This document shows, in pieces, positions 18,714-29,988 of a stretch of 64,000 nucleotides of DNA (positions within the stretch are counted from its first letter, which is position 1; every line of letters begins with the position of its first letter). The stretch spans positions 744,001 through 808,000 of the forward strand of contig CAVVEQ010000013.1 in the NCBI GenBank assembly GCA_963747315.1, given 5' to 3'. The notes under the pieces were generated by a model. It searched no databases and had not been told where the DNA came from. It saw nothing but the letters and a program-made list of their open reading frames with translations. Origin of the DNA: CAVVEQ01 sp963747315. GTDB lineage: Bacteria; Chloroflexota; Anaerolineae; Anaerolineales; Anaerolineaceae. The position numbers were made by a program, and so were the translations under genes.

Positions 18714-21452
18714 CTAATTTAAATACTTTTTCACATAATCCGCAACAGATTTCAATGCTGAGTCCAAGCCGGAAGGATCTTTACCCCCTGCCTGGGCCAG
18801 GTTTGGTCGCCCTCCCCCGCTCCCACCGATTAACTTGGAAATATCCTTAACCAGATTTCCGGCATGCAGTCCGCGTTTGATCAAATCCTCTGTGCAGGCC
18901 GCTACAATTAACGGACGATCGTCAATCACTGAACCCAGAACGACCAACCCGCTTGGAAATCTGTCGCGAAAACGATCGGTCAGCAAGCGCAGGGTGTCAG
19001 GATCTGCCTGATCGATTACAGCGGTGAGCACTGGTATCCCTGAAACAGAAGGCGTATCATCCAACTTCACGAGGAATTCGGAAACGGCCAATTGTTGCCG
19101 GATCGCGGTATTGGTTTTTTCCAATGAGTCTCACTTCGTCAGCCATTGCAGTTACGCGTTCAACGACTGCATCTGGGAGTGCTTCCGGTGATTTTGCTGA
19201 TCTGCTTCAGCGCTTTTAAATGACTCTGAATGACTTTATAAGCTTCCCGGCCGGTGACCGCTTCAATTCGGCGTATGCCCGCTGCCTGGCTGCCTTCGGA
19301 TGTGATCAGGAATACACCGATATCTCCGGTCTCATCCACGTGCGTTCCGCCGCACAGTTCATAGGAGAATGGCCTACCTTCACCGATGCGTAACTGTACG
19401 CACCACCTCACCATATTTTTCGCCAAAGAGTGCCATTGCACCTTCGGCTTTGGCCTGTTCCAGCGATTTTTCCACCTTTTGGAGTGGGAGATCATTCAGG
19501 ATGGCCTCGTTTACACGTGCTTCCACTTCCTCCAATTGTTCCGCGGATATCGCATCCGGATGGGTGAAATCAAAGCGGAGCTTTTCCGGTGCCACCAATG
19601 ATCCCGCCTGGCGGGCATGTTCACCCAGTACCTGGTGAAGAACCGCATGTAGAAGATGGGTGGCCGTATGGTTACGCATGATATCCAGGCGGCGCTGGTA
19701 ACGTTGACCTTTGCCACCGCAGGTATCTCCAACTTTGGGTTGGCCATGGAGGACCGCACCTTCATGCACGATAATTCCTGCGGCAGGTTTTCGCATCCCC
19801 ATTACTTTAACCTGCCAGGAACCATCGACGCTTCAATTATTCCCTGGTCCGATACCTGTCCGCCACTCCCAATGTAGAAATCGGTACGTGAAAGCACGAT
19901 CCCGACTTCCTCTCCTTCAATCGCTGATTCGACAGACTCCCCATCCTGTACAATCGCGAGAACTTCCTCTTCCAGGTCTGTCATCGCATACGGATCATAT
20001 CGGACACCTTCTTTACCTAATTTTTTTTGCCGCAATCAGATCATCCAAGAATTCTGCTGATAAGATCCGCATCCTCACCGCCGAACTTTCTGAATATCCT
20101 CATCTCCGCTGGAATCCTTACGATGCTGCTCCATCGATTCTTTGAATCCGTCTCGTCTGAATCAAAACCACGTCTCAATGGCAATGTCCTTTAGTTATTT
20201 CAAAAGGCAGTCCATGTGTTGCATACAAATGAAAGCTGCTCCATCCTGGTAACGGATTTTGTTCGCTTCTGCCAGAGTGCTAGATCAATATCTGATCCAG
20301 TTCGATTCAAGCCAGCTTCCACGGTGCGGCTAAACCGCTTCTCCTCGCGGGTAAGGTTATCCAGAATCGCATTTCTGTTCGTCTCCAACTCAGGATAAGC
20401 CTGGCTATAGGTCTCGATGACTTTTTCTGCCACCTCTCGCGAGAAATGGCTCCTTCAAACCCAAATTCGCTCCCGAAACGTGCCGCCCGACGGATGATCA
20501 TACGGCAGACGTAATTTCTTCCTGTATTTCCGGGCACCACCCCATCAGCGATCAAAAAGGTCGCCGAGCGGGCATGATCCGCGATTACCCGGTAAGGGGT
20601 TAGCTGTGCATCCCGCTGTTCGATGGAATGACCCGTCATTCCCCGTACCGCCTCCATCATGGGTGAAAGCAGGTCGGTCATGTAATTGGAACGGACGTTC
20701 TGCAACACAGAAACGATTCGTTCCAAACCCATACCGGTATCAACATGACAGGCGGGCAAAGGGTCCAATTGCTCGGGGCTTACCCGATTGTATTGAATGA
20801 AAACCAGGTTCCACAATTCAAGGAAGCGAGTGCAATCTCCATTCACCCGGCAAACATGTCCGACAACACCCTGCTTATTGCAGTATTCCTCTCCCCGGTC
20901 TAGATGGATCTCGCTGCAGGGGCCACAAGGTCCGGTATCCGCCATTTCCCAGAAGTTATCCTTACGCCCAAAATAAAGCACATGGGTAGGAACGATCCCA
21001 GGTTGCATGCGCCATTGATCGGCTGCCTCTTCGTCCGTGGGAACATCACCCTTGTCATCTTTAAAGCATGTCGCCCACAGGTGGTCTTTTTGAAGGCCCC
21101 ACACTTCCGTAAAGAGTTCCCATGCCCAGGCGATGGCTTCCTTTTTGTAATAATCTCCGAAGGACCAGTTCCCCAACATCTCAAAGAAGGTATGATGTGT
21201 GTCATCCCGGCCGACATCATCCAGATCATTCTGTTTTCCCGCGACGCGCATACATTTTTGAGAATCCACGGCGCGGGTATACGGTCTGTGATCCGTCCCT
21301 AGGAAAACATCCTTGAATTGCACCATGCCTGCGTTAGTAAAGAGCAGGGTTTGATCTCCGCCTGGCACAAGCGAAGCCGAAGGAACTACTGTGTGTCCTT
21401 TGGAAACAAAAAAATCGATAAATTCTTTTCGGATCTGGGAACCGGTACGCAT
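18714..21452 (-). CDS. alaS: Alanine--tRNA ligase, many frameshifts
   Basis: Charges tRNA-Ala and edits misacylated tRNA. The catalytic domain is intact from ATG 21452 to about 20440 (RKEFIDFFVSKGHT, LLFTNAGMVQFKDVFLG, DDVGRDDTHHTFFEMLGNWSFGDYYK, ADTGPCGPCSEIH). The rest is recognisable but split over several frames: a helical part near 20200-20440, the editing-domain motif NHTATHLLHAV near 19650, the zinc motif CGGTHVDETGD near 19340, and the DHHA1 end GGSGGGRPNLAQAGGKD to 18714. Between 20440 and 19100 I count at least six frame changes; some are single extra bases (AAAGGAC for AAAGAC, GAGACG for GAGCG). The full span fits about 900 residues. Dense sequencing error is more likely than a dead essential gene. 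Confidence 0.9.
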
Positions 21453-21489
21453 TATCTAAAATTCTCCATCGAGTTGAATTAATGCGCAA

Positions 21490-21495
21490 ATTATA
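21490..21495 (-). promoter_or_regulatory. Candidate -10 box for alaS
   Basis: A perfect TATAAT on the minus strand, about 38 bases before the alaS ATG, preceded by CGGT. No clear -35 box. Confidence 0.4.
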
Positions 21496-21519
21496 ACCGA
21501 ACGGATCATCCAAAGGAAA

Positions 21520-21567
21520 AGGCTCAATCGGTTTGATTGAGCCTATTGAATGCAACCCCTTGCATTC
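21520..21567 (-). terminator. Tandem hairpins after the C25-like peptidase gene
   Basis: Two perfect stems follow the stop at 21571: GAATGCAA / TTGCATTC (8 bp, 4-base loop, 21548-21567), then AGGCTCAATC / GATTGAGCCT (10 bp, 5-base loop, 21520-21544). On the minus strand the second is followed by TTTCCTTT. Together they look like a double terminator insulating alaS from the operon upstream. Confidence 0.75.
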
Positions 21568-21570
21568 TGA

Positions 21571-23217
21571 TTATCTTGAAACGGCCATTTTTACCATCTT
21601 CCCCTGGGCATCCAGGGTGACCCTCGCAAAATGTTTATGGCTGCGTTCTGCCATCTGCACTTCCTTGCTTATCGTAACAACCACATTCTCAGATTTATCC
21701 AAATGATGCACTTTTTGACCGAGCTCGTTCACCGTACAGCGGTGTTCCTCGCCTTCGCAAGAAGCCATTTGCTGGCAAATTCTTACCTGCGCTTTATCGA
21801 TCCCTGGCAAGTATGGCTCCACTATATCTTTCACCTGTGCCAGCATTTCGTCTGAGACGTGCAAACCTGAATCGAGTCTTTCTTCATTCAAATCGCATAC
21901 CAGCGTGACCTCCGGCTGCTCCAGGCTGCGGGTAATCACTTTTTGCTGCGGTTCATCAGCATCTTTGCGAATAAAAGGATCACCGTAATGGACGAACGAG
22001 ATCAGTGTTTTTTGATCTTCGCCATCCAGATAACCCTGGCGTTTATTCATTTCCCGAACCAGTTCGATCTTCGCTTGCATCAGGGCTTCACCGGTGGAAA
22101 TCCCATCCTGTATGAATCGCCAGAAGTAGTTTCCAAGAAGATCCGCCCCAATCAATGGAGTGGTCACGGATCCATAGGAGATGCAGGTAGAGCCTACAAA
22201 CGCTTTCGTATTAATATCCAGAAATCGAAGCGCCAGGGAATCCTGTGTGGTTTTTCCAATAACGAATGCGCCATAACAAGCTTCGGAATAGACAACATGC
22301 GGGCTTCTGGCATTACGTGTGACATCTTTGTGGCTCAGCGCGATCGGATAATCCGGGCCGGCTTTCGCCTCCACTGGATCCTTTTGACCAAACCACTCGG
22401 CAGCATCGGAAAGCCCATGCAGGTTAAAGTAACCGAATGTGGCGGTCGATATTTTCTCTGCGGAAATACTTCCGGAGAATTCCGGTGGAGAAACCATCAG
22501 ATTTCTTCCCTCCCCAATGGGTTTGAATGTCGCCAGTGAGGATCGTCGCCAAATGGCTGCAGTAAATCCGAAATTGTGTGGTTTTCTTTGAGGACTGAGC
22601 ATCTGGACAGGGTTTTGTCCGAAGTCCCGCAGCCAGTTGGTGAATCGCCGGGTCCAGTTGCTGTTATCGTTGACTTTTTCGTGATAAGTAACGGATTGGC
22701 GGATCTGCTCAAGGAGCAACCCTGCGTCCATTCCCTGCTCTCCCGGCAGCCGGCCCACTGGCCACTCGGGAATAAAATAATTACCGTCGGTGGAAGAATA
22801 CGGATTATCAGATAAGACTTCCCGATCGGAATCATCCGTTGGGTTGGGCAACGAATGGAAAGGAACGATTTCATTACCGCCAATGATTAGCAAAGCGCCG
22901 ATCATCTGCCCCTTTTTGGCCAGGGTCTTATCAAGATCAGCAAGTGCCAGTTTCAACTTCCATGGATCAATGGTTTCAATAACCGGGATGCCCAGGGAGG
23001 CCATGATCCTGGGGTCATCCGGGATGAAAACCATCGCTCCCCACCCGTTACGTTTTTGGAACTGGGTAGCGATCTTCGCCATTTCCTTTTCGATCACTTC
23101 GGTGGTGGCAATTCCGTATTGTTTCTTAAGGTTTCCGTGTACAGAAAAGATTACATAAAGGGGAAATCTTCCGTCCGTCCGCGGTGTGGAGGGTTTTCTT
23201 AGTTTGCGGGAAAGCAT
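21571..23217 (-). CDS. Peptidase C25-like (gingipain/caspase-fold) protein
   Basis: Predicted cysteine peptidase of clan CD, 548 residues from ATG 23217. That start follows the upstream stop in the arrangement TGAGATG; an earlier in-frame ATG at 23298 would overlap the previous gene by 80 bases. C25 hallmarks are the Asp-Gly strand SSTDGNYFIPEWPVGRLP, the catalytic His-Gly in FGYFNLHGLSD (His267) and the nucleophile in VVYSEACYGAF (Cys314), then FVGSTCISYG and HYGDPFI closing the fold. No signal peptide or membrane segment, so it should act in the cytoplasm, unlike secreted gingipains. The last 130 residues form an extra domain. It is the last gene of a TPR operon and could be the executor of that module. 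Specificity is unknown. Confidence 0.8.
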   Translation of the reverse strand: MLSRKLRKPSTPRTDGRFPLYVIFSVHGNLKKQYGIATTEVIEKEMAKIATQFQKRNGWGAMVFIPDDPRIMASLGIPVIETIDPWKLKLALADLDKTLAKKGQMIGALLIIGGNEIVPFHSLPNPTDDSDREVLSDNPYSSTDGNYFIPEWPVGRLPGEQGMDAGLLLEQIRQSVTYHEKVNDNSNWTRRFTNWLRDFGQNPVQMLSPQRKPHNFGFTAAIWRRSSLATFKPIGEGRNLMVSPPEFSGSISAEKISTATFGYFNLHGLSDAAEWFGQKDPVEAKAGPDYPIALSHKDVTRNARSPHVVYSEACYGAFVIGKTTQDSLALRFLDINTKAFVGSTCISYGSVTTPLIGADLLGNYFWRFIQDGISTGEALMQAKIELVREMNKRQGYLDGEDQKTLISFVHYGDPFIRKDADEPQQKVITRSLEQPEVTLVCDLNEERLDSGLHVSDEMLAQVKDIVEPYLPGIDKAQVRICQQMASCEGEEHRCTVNELGQKVHHLDKSENVVVTISKEVQMAERSHKHFARVTLDAQGKMVKMAVSR

Positions 23218-23218
23218 C

Positions 23219-24280
23219 TCAAGTTCCGCGGTAACTTTCAATGACTTCGTCCGTTTTTTGCGATTTCTCAGTTTCCTCTTCGGCTGGCAGTCTGACAATT
23301 ACTGGCCCCTTGGCTTCCTCATCATCCTCGAGTTTTTCTTCCAGCGATTCCACACCATCAGGTGGTTCATCTACCCGGGCATTGTCATAAGTGATTACTT
23401 CCTCAGCAAAACCTGTTTCATTCGATTCTTCAACCTCTTCGAGTGAATATTCAGAGGGATCAGCACCCGGTCCGGCAGTCCCAAGAATATTCAAACCCAT
23501 GTATGCTGCCACATCCGCCGGGATCGGAACATCCAAAGCCAGGTCGAATGATGAAGGCCATAACGGCTTATATGGATTGATTTCTCCCCATATCCTTTTC
23601 GCCACCTGACCGGTTGAATCCCGGCTTACACAGGTGTGCAATAAGGCTACTGCCTTGGCATCCTCACCCCTGGAAAAGCTGGATTCAGCTTTCCAGAGTT
23701 GAAAGTGCAGACATTCAGGCCATTTGGTTAAGTAAAGGTCAACAAGGGAAGACACGGAAGCCCGATCCCCCTGTGCAACCGCGACTCTGACTTGTTGAAT
23801 GGCTGAGAGGATGGATCCGGCATTCGAGTCAATGGTTACTTTTTCAATCTCAGCCAACCCTTCGATATCACCTGATTCGAGCAATATATAGCTCTGTCTG
23901 AGGTTTTCACATAACGGCGAAAAATCTTCCTTATCAGATTTTTCTCCGGTGAGGATATACAGGTTTTCTATATGGGTTTCACGATTTGCGAACTCGCTCT
24001 CCTTGCTCGCATAGATAACCGATTGAATGGCATCCTCGAATTCGGGATCCATTTTTACGATCCCTTCCAGAAGTTCCTGTCCATCCTCTCTTTTTCCCTC
24101 AGCGATCAAACCGGTCGCATAGACCATGCGGATTTCCAGATCTCCCGGGAAAACAGATAACCAGGCCATGGATGCTTGCCGTAGGAAACGATAGGATCCG
24201 CACTCCAGCGCGGAACGCAGTAAATGAATAAAATCTTCCCTGGAATATTTGGCTTTGCCATCAACAATTGTTGGATTCAT
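23219..24280 (-). CDS. Helical-repeat (TPR-like) protein with acidic tail
   Basis: Predicted 353-residue soluble protein. Residues 1-240 are helical and carry degenerate TPR-like pairs (FPGDLEIRMVYATGLIAEGKREDGQELLEGIVKMDPE; LHFQLWKAESSFSRGEDAKAVALLHTCV). The last 80 residues are very acidic and low in complexity (SLEEVEES, SLEEKLEDDEEAKG, PAEEETEKSQKTDEVIES). The ATG lies two bases after the stop of the giant TPR gene, and the peptidase gene starts one base after its own stop, so the three are almost certainly translated together. It could be an adaptor or a substrate of the peptidase; that is inference. I know no family name. Confidence 0.72.
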   Translation of the reverse strand: MNPTIVDGKAKYSREDFIHLLRSALECGSYRFLRQASMAWLSVFPGDLEIRMVYATGLIAEGKREDGQELLEGIVKMDPEFEDAIQSVIYASKESEFANRETHIENLYILTGEKSDKEDFSPLCENLRQSYILLESGDIEGLAEIEKVTIDSNAGSILSAIQQVRVAVAQGDRASVSSLVDLYLTKWPECLHFQLWKAESSFSRGEDAKAVALLHTCVSRDSTGQVAKRIWGEINPYKPLWPSSFDLALDVPIPADVAAYMGLNILGTAGPGADPSEYSLEEVEESNETGFAEEVITYDNARVDEPPDGVESLEEKLEDDEEAKGPVIVRLPAEEETEKSQKTDEVIESYRGT

Positions 24281-24282
24281 AA

Positions 24283-27200
24283 TTACCGGGTTTCCTCCTG
24301 GGCGTTGTGAACGAGGTTCAATGCAATGACCGCCCCGAGCTGTCGTTTGATGTTCACATCATCCGGCGCGAGCTGCGCTGATTTCCGAAGCAAGGATTCT
24401 GTTCCTGAATAATCCTTTGCTTCCTTGAGCATCATAGCAAGCTGGTAGTATGGAAGCGCTTCTTCCGGACAATTCTTGATCGCTTCCTCATAAGTTTTTC
24501 TAGCTCCGGCAAAATCGCGGCGTTCTTTTAGCATATTTGCCAGAGCAAGATAGGCTTCCACATTTGTTGAATCTATTCGGATAGCTTCGCTTAGGTGGTC
24601 GACTGCTAGATCCAGCTGTCCATTCTTGCCCTGATAAATTCCGATCAATAGATGCATATCCGAGATTTCAGGATCTAATTTCAATGCGCGATGAGCTGAA
24701 TCTACCGCTTCAAGGTTTTTTCCCAGGTTCAACTGCGACTCTGCCAGTGCGCTAAGTACTTCGGGATTATCCGGTACCCTGTCTGCCAATGCCTGCAAGG
24801 CTTCGTAGGATTCGCCTTTTTTTCCGAGTTTCTGTAACAAAGATGCTTTTTCAAGCAGCACCGGCACAGAATTGCTGCCATTTGAGATGGCGTGTTCGAT
24901 AACTTCCAGGCTGGCGAGAGTACCTTTCCTTCGATTTGCAACCTTCGAAGCGAAAAGGATCGCCTTCACATTTTCTGGCTCTCTGGCAAGTGCGGAGTTG
25001 GCAAATTCCTGTGCCCGCTGCAAGTCTCCCATGCTCATCGCGATTTCACCACACAGGATCAATGGCTCCGAATTCTTGCCTTCCAGTTGTGCAGCAAAAG
25101 CGGCGTTATCCAAAGCGGCAGGGCAGGTTGCCTGCGCACTCATAAGCCCTGGCAAGCACCATGTAGCATTCCACCGAGTTAGGATCAATTTTCCTGGCGC
25201 TTTCCAGCGTTTCAATTGCTTTTTCAGCTTCATCGATCGCCAAATAATCCTTCCCCAGAGCAACCATAGGTTCCAGATTTCCTGGTTGCAGCACGATCAC
25301 TTGTTCCCAATGCCCGATCGCTTTTCGGAAATCTCCGGCTGTCTCATTCATTTTCGCTGCTCTGATTTGCCATTCGGATTCTTCGGACCAGGTCATAAGG
25401 CTGATATCAATGTAATCTATCGCCCTCGCCAGGTCAGCGCAGGTTTCAGAGCATTTTGAGGCTAACGCGGATAAAACTGGGTTTTCCGGATCTAGATCGT
25501 GGGCTCTTTCTGCTGCTTTATAGCTGCTTTCCGGGTTTGTTTCCATTAGGTTGATAGCCAGGTTGGCAAGAACCTGGGGATCTTCTGGAAATTTTTGCGC
25601 TACCTGCAGCATCGCATTTACATTCTTCAGGTCTTTTAGAACTGAAATAAATGCGCTAGCATCTTTGGAATTCTTGGGAAGCATCGCCAGTGATTTCACA
25701 ACGCCAAGATCTGGTTTGAACACAGCATTGCCCCGGGTCTCCCAGCGCTTGACCATTGACGGATTGGTATTCCTTGAAGAATTGACTAACTCCCGCTCGA
25801 ATTCATCGGAGGCTGATCTTGACAGATACCAATCTCCGGGTGCATGAACCGAACAACCTACCTGTCTGTAGAATTTTTGATTTTCCGCTGCGACTACCAG
25901 GAACATTGCCCTGCCAAGATGTGAGCGCGGGGATTTTGGGAACCTCTCCTGGTATTCCTGGAAATATCTTCCTGCTCTATCCCATTGCCCCAATTCTAGA
26001 GCAGCAACAGCTTTCCAGAAGCCATCCAATTCCCAGCTAGGGTCCAGGCGGAGCTGTTTGGTTGTAATCGAATCAGGATGGTCAACATCTTTGCTCAGCG
26101 CTTCTTCGAATACCTCTTGTGCTTCGCCATAATGTCCCACAAGCCTCAAATACCTGGCTTTTGAGTAACGTAAAACCTGTGATGATGGAATTTGATCCAG
26201 CGACCTTCCAATCAAAATTCCCGCATCTTTGATCTGGTCCCGGTCCATCAGCAAATTCGAGCGTGTCGCAATTAGTGAAGCATAAATTGCATTGATATCT
26301 GCGAGTGCGACCCCATTGTTTTGGTCACTTTTCACATTTAGATAATCATTATCGGAAAATTCCAGAACCTTATCATCGGATAACGCACTGAATGTCAGTA
26401 AGATGGATTGAAACCGTAGTTCCAGATTATTAGGATCCAAGGAAATCGCTTCTTCAGAGTGGCTTATGGCCGATGGATAATCTCCGCTTTCGCGGAAATA
26501 TTGCATGAACCTCTTGGAAATTGATGATCCATTTACCACATCGCGCCAGGTGGAAGGTAAAAGGCCTTGGCTGGTTGCATCACCGATTTGGCTACCGGAA
26601 GGTTTCTTCGCTAAAAGATCTTTCGCTTGGGTCAGGCTGGCCAGGGCAGCTTCCGGTTTGCCCACATCGCTTAACAGATCAGCCTGAAAAATGAACATGG
26701 AAGGATCATCCGGGTTGGATAGGATTGCAACCTGGATGTGTTCAATACCTGGTTGCGGGTTTCCAAGGATCCGGTATATCCCTGCAAGGACCGGTCTCAT
26801 TTCAATAGTTTGCTTTGGGTCAAGCGCGATGCTTCGTTCTAAAAATGCTTGCGCCAGGTTGGGATCTTCCAATTTCAAAGCAATTTTTGCACCTTCGATC
26901 AGTTCTTTCGAATTTGAACATCCCAGGTCAAGAATGGTATTAAGTTCTGCCCGGCTTTTTTCCGGGTCGCCCATTGTAAATTCAATTCCTGCCATTTTCA
27001 GGAGTAATCCGGTATTTTCCGGTTCCAGGCTCTTGGTCGTGGATAATGCCTCGAAAGCTTCCCGGTAATTGCCATTTTTCTGCATTTGATCTGCGTACCA
27101 GCTGAGTGTTTCCGGATCTTCAGGCTTTAAATGCAGCACTTGCTTAGCAACAACGTTGGAATCCGGGATCAAATGGGCGCATGCGTATGCATCTGAAAGA

Positions 27201-29626
27201 TTTCGGAGGATTAAGTCCGAATCAGGTTTTAAAACCGATGCTTCTCGCAGAGCGGTCAGCGCCATATCTGATTTTTCAAGGATCAATGCCGCTCTAGCCA
27301 GACCCACCCGGTTCCGCCACAACCACCCTTCTTCTTTCAGATAAGCGTCGTTGATGGTCTCCTGGTAAAGATTGAGCGCGCTCTGCGGATCGCCATTGGC
27401 TATAAATGCCTCCGCCAGAAGGATCTTGCTTCGTGAATTAGCAATTTCAAGATTTGATGCTCTTGTTAACGCTGGGATTAGCTGTTCTATCTTTTCGGGT
27501 GAAGGAGATTCTTTTTGCCCGAGTATGTATCCGCCTTCTTCTCCGAATGCGATGGTTGCGTATTCAACATACCATTCCAAGTTCTCCGGAACGATTTGAA
27601 GCGCGATTTCAAACACTCGCAGTGCTTTTTCAACTTCACCCGATTCAGCTAGGATCTTTGCATGTAAGTAGGCTAATTGATGATCGCCGGGCCATTTCTC
27701 TCTGGCCGACTCTACAACACCACGAGCATCAACGCTGTGGCCAAGTCCGTCGAGCGTTTCCGCCAGACCGATCATCACAGGTAATGTATCCGGTGCGTGT
27801 TTGGCTGCCTTCCTCAGGTAAGGAAGGGCTTCCGTTTGGTTTCCGACATCGATGCATGCTTTTGCCAGCGCGAAGTTGGTTTCAACCGAATTTGGGGCAG
27901 CGATCACCGCTGATCGAAGTGTTTCCAGGGCTTTTTCATTCTCACCCTTTTTTTCGAGAGCTTCAGCCAACCATAACCATGATTTTGCTCGTCCTGGTTC
28001 CAGTTGTGTGGATTTCACCAGTGTCTGAATAGCTTCGTCGATATCGGCATTTTCGAGCAAAGCTTTTCCCAAATATGCCAAAGCAAGATCGTTGTTTGGT
28101 TCCGCAGCCAAGACTGCATTGCAGGCATCCAGAGCTTTTTCGATGTTGCCGGCTTGTATCGCTGTATCTGCCATTGCCAGCCAGTCTTTGACCTCAGGTT
28201 GATTGTTGAGCGTTAGAAGTTCCTGTCGTTCTTCCAAAGCGTGCGCGTAATCGCCTGCAATCTGGTATTTTTCTGCCAGGTTGCGATGCCATTTGATGTC
28301 CTCTGGATTAAATAAAACCAGGAGTCCTGCGTATTCCACTGCTTTATTGGGATCACCCATTTTTCCTGCAAGCTCGCTGGCAGTGGAAATTAGGACAGTA
28401 TCAGCCGGTCGTAAAGTTATGAATCCCTCTGCGCATGCGAATGCTTCTGGATACAAAGCCAGGTCGGATAATTTTCGAATGATCTCGATCGGCTGCCACC
28501 CAAGTGCATACCTGGGAAAAATGGAATCTGGATCTGTGTAGATCAGTTCCACCAGCTTGCCAGCGGCGGCTTTTACGATCTCAATGCGTTTTTGAGATTC
28601 CTCTTTAAGTGCGCCCGTCTTCATGATCTGCGCGACAGGGTTTTCCTCATCAAGATTCTGCGACGGGTAAACGTTGTCTCCGGAACCATCAGGGTCGATC
28701 CATTCGCGCTGTTGATCCAGGTCACGGATCCAGGATTTCAAACCTTCGGATGCGGAATCCAGAAGCTGGCGGGCTTCATCGGTATTCTCTGCAAGCTGTT
28801 CCAATTCCGCCAGGTATTGCGTTTCCATAACACGGTTGGCGTATTGATCACCTTTGAAGATCGCTGTATCAGTTGGCTTATGATCCTTGCCAGGTTCATT
28901 CTTACGGTCCTCCAGCGTGCGTCTGGCAAGTTCTACAATGATTGATTTTTTACCGGTTCGATTGAGATCGATCAACCATCCCACCTGGATTCCAAGAGAA
29001 ACCCGGGAAATCAATTCATAAAGGGTATTGACCTGGGTTTCCTGTGGGGCTGGATCTGATAAGACAATGTGTGATATCCATTCAATCCGGATCTTTGAAC
29101 CCTGCTTGGGTAACAGAATTTCGAGAAGCTCTTTTGGATCTGGGAGCATTCCAAAAAGAGCTGTCAGGGGAGTTCGCCAAACCTGGTAGGTATTTTTATA
29201 CTCCCCAGCGGATGGGGGAAGGATGCTCTCCACAATGGGCTCGACTGTACCAGCAGTTGCTGCCTTTTCCCGCATTCCCAACGCGATCAATCCTGCCTGC
29301 GATAATGTGGCGGGGATCTGCCTGGAAGCGATCGTTTCTTGATATTTCGATGAAGCCAGTAATCCCAGCGCGGAATCGGAAAGCGGATTCAATCCAGTCT
29401 GCAAAATTGGCAGGGAAACTTCCACACCCAACCCTAAAATGGCAAGGTTCGCCGGGCACCATACGGTAGGATCGGACTTCGCCTTTTTCAGGACTTTCGC
29501 CAGGAATGCATCATCATGCAAGGATTGCCATACAAGCGGATCCTGCCTTAAGGCAGCGATCAGGTTGCTGGATTCCTCGGTTGGTAACGCCCCCCTTAGT
29601 GTTGTGATCAGATCTGCAGCAAGCAT
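24283..29626 (-). CDS. Giant tetratricopeptide-repeat protein, one frameshift
   Basis: Predicted protein of about 1,780 residues once one frameshift is repaired. The first frame runs from ATG 29626 to 25106; the repeats continue in the next frame to 24283, and dropping one C from CCC near 25118 gives AGNLPAALDNAAF without a break. The first 400 or so residues are helical without clear repeats; after that come many TPR units (for example NNDLALAYLGKALLENADIDEAIQTLVKSTQLEP, DPEISDMHLLIGIYQGKNGQLDLAVDHLSEAIRID). No membrane segments or signal peptide. CAGGAG lies 6 bases before the ATG. It is a scaffold or sensor type of protein, coupled to the acidic TPR-like protein and the C25-like peptidase downstream. 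Confidence 0.82.
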
Positions 29627-29657
29627 TTTGGCTCCTGAAAATGGCAGGGATAATTTC

Positions 29658-29987
29658 TCAAGGAAGGTTGATTTTATTAATTAATGCGTAAGCTGCACCA
29701 AAAAGAGCGAGTCCAACAAAAATCAAGAACATCCCCAATCCTGCGGATGTTTTTGTTAGGCCGTTCAGGCTGTCAATCAATGAGGATGCATTACCTACCA
29801 GCCCGGAAACATCATCCGTGATACCCTTCTGGGCCAGTTTGGCAGTCTGGGTCGCCAGAGAACGGACATCCCCAGCCACCACTTTTGCAACGATGATGTA
29901 GACCCCGATCCCGAAGGTGATAACTCCCATGAGCATCATTAGTGCTGCCATGGTCAGTAGAAAGTCATTTACGGTCATTTCGATCAT
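29658..29987 (-). CDS. Small two-span membrane protein, first gene after the sigma-54 promoter
   Basis: Predicted 109-residue protein with two hydrophobic helices (residues about 8-34, TMAALMMLMGVITFGIGVYI; and about 82-103, LGMFLIFVGLALFGAAYALI) joined by a 45-residue amphipathic link (SLATQTAKLAQKGITDDVSGLVGNASSLIDSL). AGGAGG 7 bases before ATG 29987 is a perfect ribosome site but lies in the 3' arm of a hairpin. It is 31 bases ahead of the giant TPR gene. Unrecognised; size and topology would suit a membrane anchor or a pore-like partner of the module, but nothing in the sequence proves either. Confidence 0.7.
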   Translation of the reverse strand: MIEMTVNDFLLTMAALMMLMGVITFGIGVYIIVAKVVAGDVRSLATQTAKLAQKGITDDVSGLVGNASSLIDSLNGLTKTSAGLGMFLIFVGLALFGAAYALINKINLP

Positions 29988-29988
29988 G

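Noticed and set aside
18714..20433. Several separate small genes in the alaS region
   Set aside because: The pieces line up in order with the helical, editing, zinc and DHHA1 parts of AlaRS; they are one frameshifted gene.
21943..22539. Plus-strand open frame of 198 codons
   Set aside because: Antisense to the C25-like peptidase, no ribosome site and no recognisable protein.
27454..28032. Plus-strand open frame of 192 codons inside the giant TPR gene
   Set aside because: Antisense shadow of a repeat protein, with composition typical of reversed coding sequence.
21571..29626. Type III-E CRISPR (Craspase) identity for the TPR plus caspase-fold genes
   Set aside because: No gRAMP-like effector, no CRISPR array and no cas genes in the window; the peptidase looks C25-like and the TPR protein is a separate giant chain.
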